From Patescibacteria group bacterium (lineage in GTDB: Bacteria > Patescibacteriota > UBA1384 > JAHJRZ01): DNA of 7,006 nucleotides. The position numbers and the translations under genes were made by a program. Shown piece after piece: positions 6,202 to 7,006 of this stretch (its first letter is position 1; each line of letters opens with the position of its first letter). A model generated the notes under the pieces. It did no database searches and was not told where the DNA came from. It saw only the letters and a program-made list of their open reading frames with translations. The stretch is from positions 1-7,006 of the forward strand of contig JAHJRZ010000010.1 of assembly GCA_018830605.1 (NCBI GenBank). Direction: 5' to 3'.

Positions 6202-6498
6202 ATGGCTAAGTCCTCCCGTTATACAATTGGCTCAAGAATTGAGAATAGATTTCTTGACCTAATGGAATTTTCTTATGATACATATTTTACCGCAATAAAT
6301 GAGAAGAAAGAAAAAATTTCAAGGTGTATCAAAGATTTAGATAAATTAAAATATTTGCTCTCTCTGGCGTGGGAAGCTAAATTAATTTCTAATAAACAAT
6401 ACGAGGCAGTTGCTTTAAAACTTTATGAAGCCGGCAGAATGCTTGGCGGATGGAAAAACAATTTAAGCAACCCAAAAAAGAAAAACCGCACCCTTTGA
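6088..6498 (+). CDS. avd: Avd-like DGR accessory protein (four-helix bundle), antisense to RT
   Basis: Avd forms a positively charged four-helix bundle pentamer in known DGRs, binds RT and template RNA, and is needed for mutagenic retrohoming. Family signatures are clear: a first helix LKRIKEGYLLWLAIVPHM, then KSSRYTIGSRIENRFLDLMEF (the best-conserved block), a middle helix LDKLKYLLSLAWEAKLISN, and the C-terminal GRMLGGW (117-123). Length is 136 residues, a little long because both ends carry extra sequence. The N-terminal 21 residues include SLSLSL, from the CT tract; the tail after GGW is basic (NPKKKNRTL). Starts are possible at 6088, 6091 and 6100; an AAGAG at 6075-6079 favours 6088. A TTG at 6151, at the start of the conserved core, is a further option. 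Usually avd is on the same strand as the RT; here it is opposite. Its 5' end overlaps the RT by 114 bp and its stop codon lies in the TR terminator loop. Confidence 0.88.
   Translation: MMVNMPKPFYSLSLSLENYSILKRIKEGYLLWLAIVPHMAKSSRYTIGSRIENRFLDLMEFSYDTYFTAINEKKEKISRCIKDLDKLKYLLSLAWEAKLISNKQYEAVALKLYEAGRMLGGWKNNLSNPKKKNRTL
6117..6135. repeat. CT/GA dinucleotide tract inside both RT and avd
   Basis: Nineteen uninterrupted bases alternate C and T (9.5 units). On the plus strand the tract encodes the SLSLSL part of Avd; on the minus strand it encodes the ERERER part of the RT. It lies downstream of the start codons of both genes and upstream of the conserved core of both. Gain or loss of one 2-bp unit would shift both frames. 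Such tracts are typical slippage sites in phase-variable genes. Confidence 0.9.
6212..6217 (-). promoter_or_regulatory. Shine-Dalgarno sequence of the RT gene
   Basis: Minus-strand GGGAGG lies 10 nt before the RT ATG at 6201. It is the only strong ribosome binding site in the window; other genes appear leaderless or lack one. On the plus strand the same bases encode the conserved Ser-Ser-Arg of Avd (TCC TCC CGT), so codon choice in avd carries the RT binding site. The match could partly be a by-product of those codons. Confidence 0.5.
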
Positions 6499-6504
6499 GT
6501 GCGG
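6474..6504 (-). terminator. Intrinsic terminator ending the template-repeat RNA
   Basis: On the minus strand CCGCAC (6504-6499), a 7-nt loop and GTGCGG (6491-6486) form a perfect 6-bp GC-rich stem, followed by five T, one C and six T (6485-6474). This is a textbook rho-independent terminator and works only leftward, since the plus strand has no T-run. It starts 10 bp after the last TR position shared with the VR. The loop contains the avd stop codon (6496-6498), and the T-run complement encodes the Lys-rich tail of Avd. Confidence 0.85.
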
Positions 6505-6514
6505 GAAAGAAAGA

Positions 6515-6640
6515 CTTTCGAGAACGGAAGACGATCTCATTGTCGGGATACCACTTGTTCGCGGGATTAGTCCAGTTGCTGTTGAGCCACAGGCCGTCCT
6601 CATTGCATTCCAAGTTGAAGACATTCGGATTGCCATTCCG
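6515..6640 (-). repeat. DGR template repeat (TR); right boundary approximate
   Basis: Read leftward in frame, this stretch would encode NGNPNVFNLECNEDG, LWLNSNWTNPANKW and YPDNEIVFRSRK, a pattern typical of C-type-lectin-fold DGR variable regions in CPR genomes. Asn codons (AAC/AAT) are concentrated at positions that would vary, the hallmark of a TR evolved for adenine mutagenesis. Its left end (6515-6531) matches the right window edge (6990-7006) at 16 of 17 bases. The single difference is TR A (6518, minus) against C. No start codon in a sensible place, a TGA just upstream (6694-6692) and a terminator just downstream argue that it is the template and not a translated VR. The 5' limit cannot be set without the rest of the VR, which lies outside the window. 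Confidence 0.8.
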
Positions 6641-6722
6641 GTCAGTAATGCCTGATGCGCCATCCGTGCCACTGCCTATGTAATTCGCCAATCAACGAAA
6701 GACACTGGGCTGTATCTAATTC

Positions 6723-6737
6723 GTGATCAAAAATCAC
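6723..6737 (-). other. Small hairpin in the TR RNA leader
   Basis: GTGAT (6723-6727) and ATCAC (6733-6737) form a perfect 5-bp stem with a 5-nt loop. It lies just after the larger structured part of the leader and before the TR. Short; could be chance. Confidence 0.4.
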
Positions 6738-6770
6738 CGAGCGCGCCAGACCAAGTTTCTCTTTTTTTAA

Positions 6771-6831
6771 GACAATTTACAAATCCTCCGCGAGAAGCCG
6801 TAACCGCCCGCGTTCTCAATCTGTAAATGTC
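6771..6831 (-). other. Long-range stem in the TR RNA leader
   Basis: On the minus strand GACATTTACA (6831-6822) pairs with TGTAAATTGTC (6781-6771) through 10 bp with one bulged T. Inside, GAGAA (6817-6813) pairs with TTCTC (6796-6792), enclosing one copy of the repeated GGTTACGGCT motif. This looks like a real structured RNA domain and not coding DNA. Pairing was found by eye, without energy calculation. Confidence 0.55.
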
Positions 6832-6856
6832 AGAAAGGTCTCGCCGAGCCGTAACC
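6796..6856 (-). repeat. Direct repeat GGTTACGGCT, two copies 51 bp apart, in the TR leader
   Basis: Minus-strand GGTTACGGCT occurs at 6856-6847 and at 6805-6796. The flanks differ but in both cases can pair around the motif: GTCT/AGAC around the first, GAGAA/TTCTC around the second. The repeat is GC-rich in an AT-rich setting. It may be a recognition element in the RNA for RT or Avd; that is inference. Confidence 0.6.
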
Positions 6857-6880
6857 AGACGATATAACCAATCTATATTT

Positions 6881-6908
6881 AGTATACTAAAAATACATCG
6901 CACGACAA
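6881..6908 (-). promoter_or_regulatory. Promoter of the template-repeat RNA
   Basis: On the minus strand TTGTCG (6908-6903) and TATACT (6886-6881) are separated by 16 bp. The -10 matches consensus at 5 of 6 and the -35 at 4 of 6. Transcription would start near 6874, about 100 bp after the target stop codon. The terminator at 6474-6504 lies in the same direction, so the pair frames an independent TR transcript. The -10 is part of the palindrome AGTATACT. Confidence 0.55.
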
Positions 6909-6936
6909 CTACTACAAATAGCCAAAAAATCAAAGT

Positions 6937-6981
6937 GTCTAAGTTTCTAAAAATACTAAGTTTTTAAGAGTCTAAGTTTCT
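6937..6981. repeat. Repeated TCTAAGTTTCT words beside the target gene end
   Basis: GTCTAAGTTTCT occurs at 6937-6948 and again at 6970-6981, 33 bp apart, with a weaker copy (ACTAAGTTTTT, 6955-6965) between. The right-hand copy overlaps the post-VR hairpin and the target stop codon. It probably marks duplicated sequence after the VR. No function is evident. Confidence 0.65.
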
Positions 6982-7006
6982 GGAGAAACCTTGCGAGAAC
7001 GGAAGA
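6972..7006 (-). CDS. 3' end of the DGR target gene (partial, continues beyond right edge)
   Basis: In the TR-matching frame the minus strand reads F-R-S-R-K-V-S-P-E-T and then TAG (6974-6972). The FRSRK portion is the end of the variable repeat, copied from the TR, and the last five residues plus stop are target-specific. A VR that ends a few codons before the stop is the usual DGR arrangement, in which the C-terminal C-type lectin domain carries the variable residues on a ligand-binding surface. Only about 11 codons are visible, so the fold, localisation and length of the target cannot be judged here. It lies upstream of the TR RNA promoter on the same strand. The call depends on the repeat match, not on protein recognition. 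Confidence 0.65.
   Translation of the reverse strand, partial: FRSRKVSPET
6974..6992 (-). other. Hairpin immediately after the variable repeat (candidate homing hairpin)
   Basis: On the minus strand AAGGTTTC, loop TCCA, GAAACTT forms a stem of 7 bp with one bulged G. It starts within 3 bp of the point where TR and VR stop matching and ends in the target stop codon. Known DGRs have a hairpin/cruciform just downstream of the initiation-of-mutagenic-homing site that promotes retrohoming, and it is present at the VR but not the TR; here too the TR lacks this sequence. Confidence 0.55.
6990..7006 (-). repeat. DGR variable repeat (VR), 3' end only
   Basis: Sixteen of 17 bases equal the TR end at 6515-6531. 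The mismatch at 6993 (C on the minus strand) stands opposite a TR adenine, as adenine-directed mutagenesis predicts. The repeat continues past the window edge. Confidence 0.65.

Larger units (their letters stand above)
6474..6874 (-). ncRNA. DGR template-repeat RNA (predicted transcript)
   Basis: This entry also explains the 470-bp stretch without a gene between avd and the target stop. It is bounded by a promoter (6881-6908, start near 6874) and an intrinsic terminator (6474-6504), giving an RNA of about 400 nt. It comprises a 5' leader of about 200 nt with predicted hairpins, the template repeat, and a short 3' end. Reading frames in the leader look accidental: the longest (6727-6933) is hydrophobic then basic and resembles no family known to me, and the TR frame has a stop codon directly upstream and only a TTG start. 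Known DGRs transcribe TR and flanks as a non-coding RNA primed and copied by the RT. The ends are inferred from signals only. The last roughly 25 nt are antisense to the avd mRNA. Confidence 0.7.

Noticed and set aside
6218..6223. TATAAC as a -10 box for the RT gene (minus)
   Set aside because: Transcription would begin near 6211, downstream of the GGGAGG site, leaving the RT without its ribosome binding site; no -35 is visible. RT transcription may come from readthrough of the TR terminator instead.
6450..6683. Plus-strand frame opposite the TR
   Set aside because: It is a shadow of the TR and of avd in another frame, with no family resemblance.
6389..6691. Minus-strand reading frame over the TR as a protein gene
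   Set aside because: Only a TTG start is available, directly after a TGA; the frame runs through an intrinsic terminator into antisense avd. It has DGR repeat character and is best read as the non-coding template.
6727..6933. 68-residue minus-strand frame upstream of TR
   Set aside because: It covers the predicted promoter and the structured leader. The composition (VVVVV, then basic) matches no family known to me, and it has no ribosome binding site.
1..7006. tRNA genes, CRISPR arrays, insertion sequences
   Set aside because: No cloverleaf with a T-loop GTTCRA, no regularly spaced repeats with unique spacers, and no transposase or terminal inverted repeats were found by eye on either strand.

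Overview
The window is AT-rich and tightly packed. It looks like chromosome from a Candidatus Patescibacteria (CPR, probably Parcubacteria-like) genome. This rests on the short ribosomal protein S20, the DUF2207 membrane protein, the Patescibacteria-style DHH phosphoesterase, -10 boxes sitting almost on the start codons with no Shine-Dalgarno sequence, and a diversity-generating retroelement (DGR) of the kind known to be common in CPR genomes. The lineage is inferred from protein character only; there is no rRNA here.

Left part (1-5068), housekeeping genes. A C-terminal gene fragment (2-151) is followed by a secreted/membrane DUF2207 protein (+, 246-1868). It converges on a signal peptidase I gene (lepB, -) across a gap filled with short direct and inverted repeats. 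Upstream of lepB on the same strand is a DHH/DHHA1 phosphoesterase (NrnA/RecJ-like). Divergent from that is rpsT (S20, +), which converges on and overlaps by 21 bp the DNA polymerase III delta subunit gene (holA, -). A 30-bp GC-rich palindrome sits in frame inside holA.

Right part (5113-7006), a DGR cut off by the window edge. On the minus strand, reading right to left, it contains: the last codons of a target gene with the end of its variable repeat (VR), just inside the right edge; a hairpin straight after the VR; a promoter; a structured non-coding leader; the template repeat (TR), rich in Asn-type codons; an intrinsic terminator; and the reverse transcriptase gene. An avd accessory gene lies between TR and RT on the opposite strand. 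Its 3' end is built from the TR terminator, and its 5' end overlaps the RT 5' end by 114 bp. A 19-nt CT dinucleotide tract lies in that overlap, inside both reading frames.

How it would work: the TR RNA (about 400 nt, roughly 6874 to 6474) would be copied by the RT with Avd into cDNA with errors at adenines. This cDNA would replace the VR at the 3' end of the target gene beyond the right edge. The only TR/VR difference visible is at a TR adenine (A in TR, C in VR). The most unusual points are the antisense avd, the repeat tract able to frameshift both RT and avd, and a repeated 10-nt motif shown in two predicted hairpins of the TR leader.
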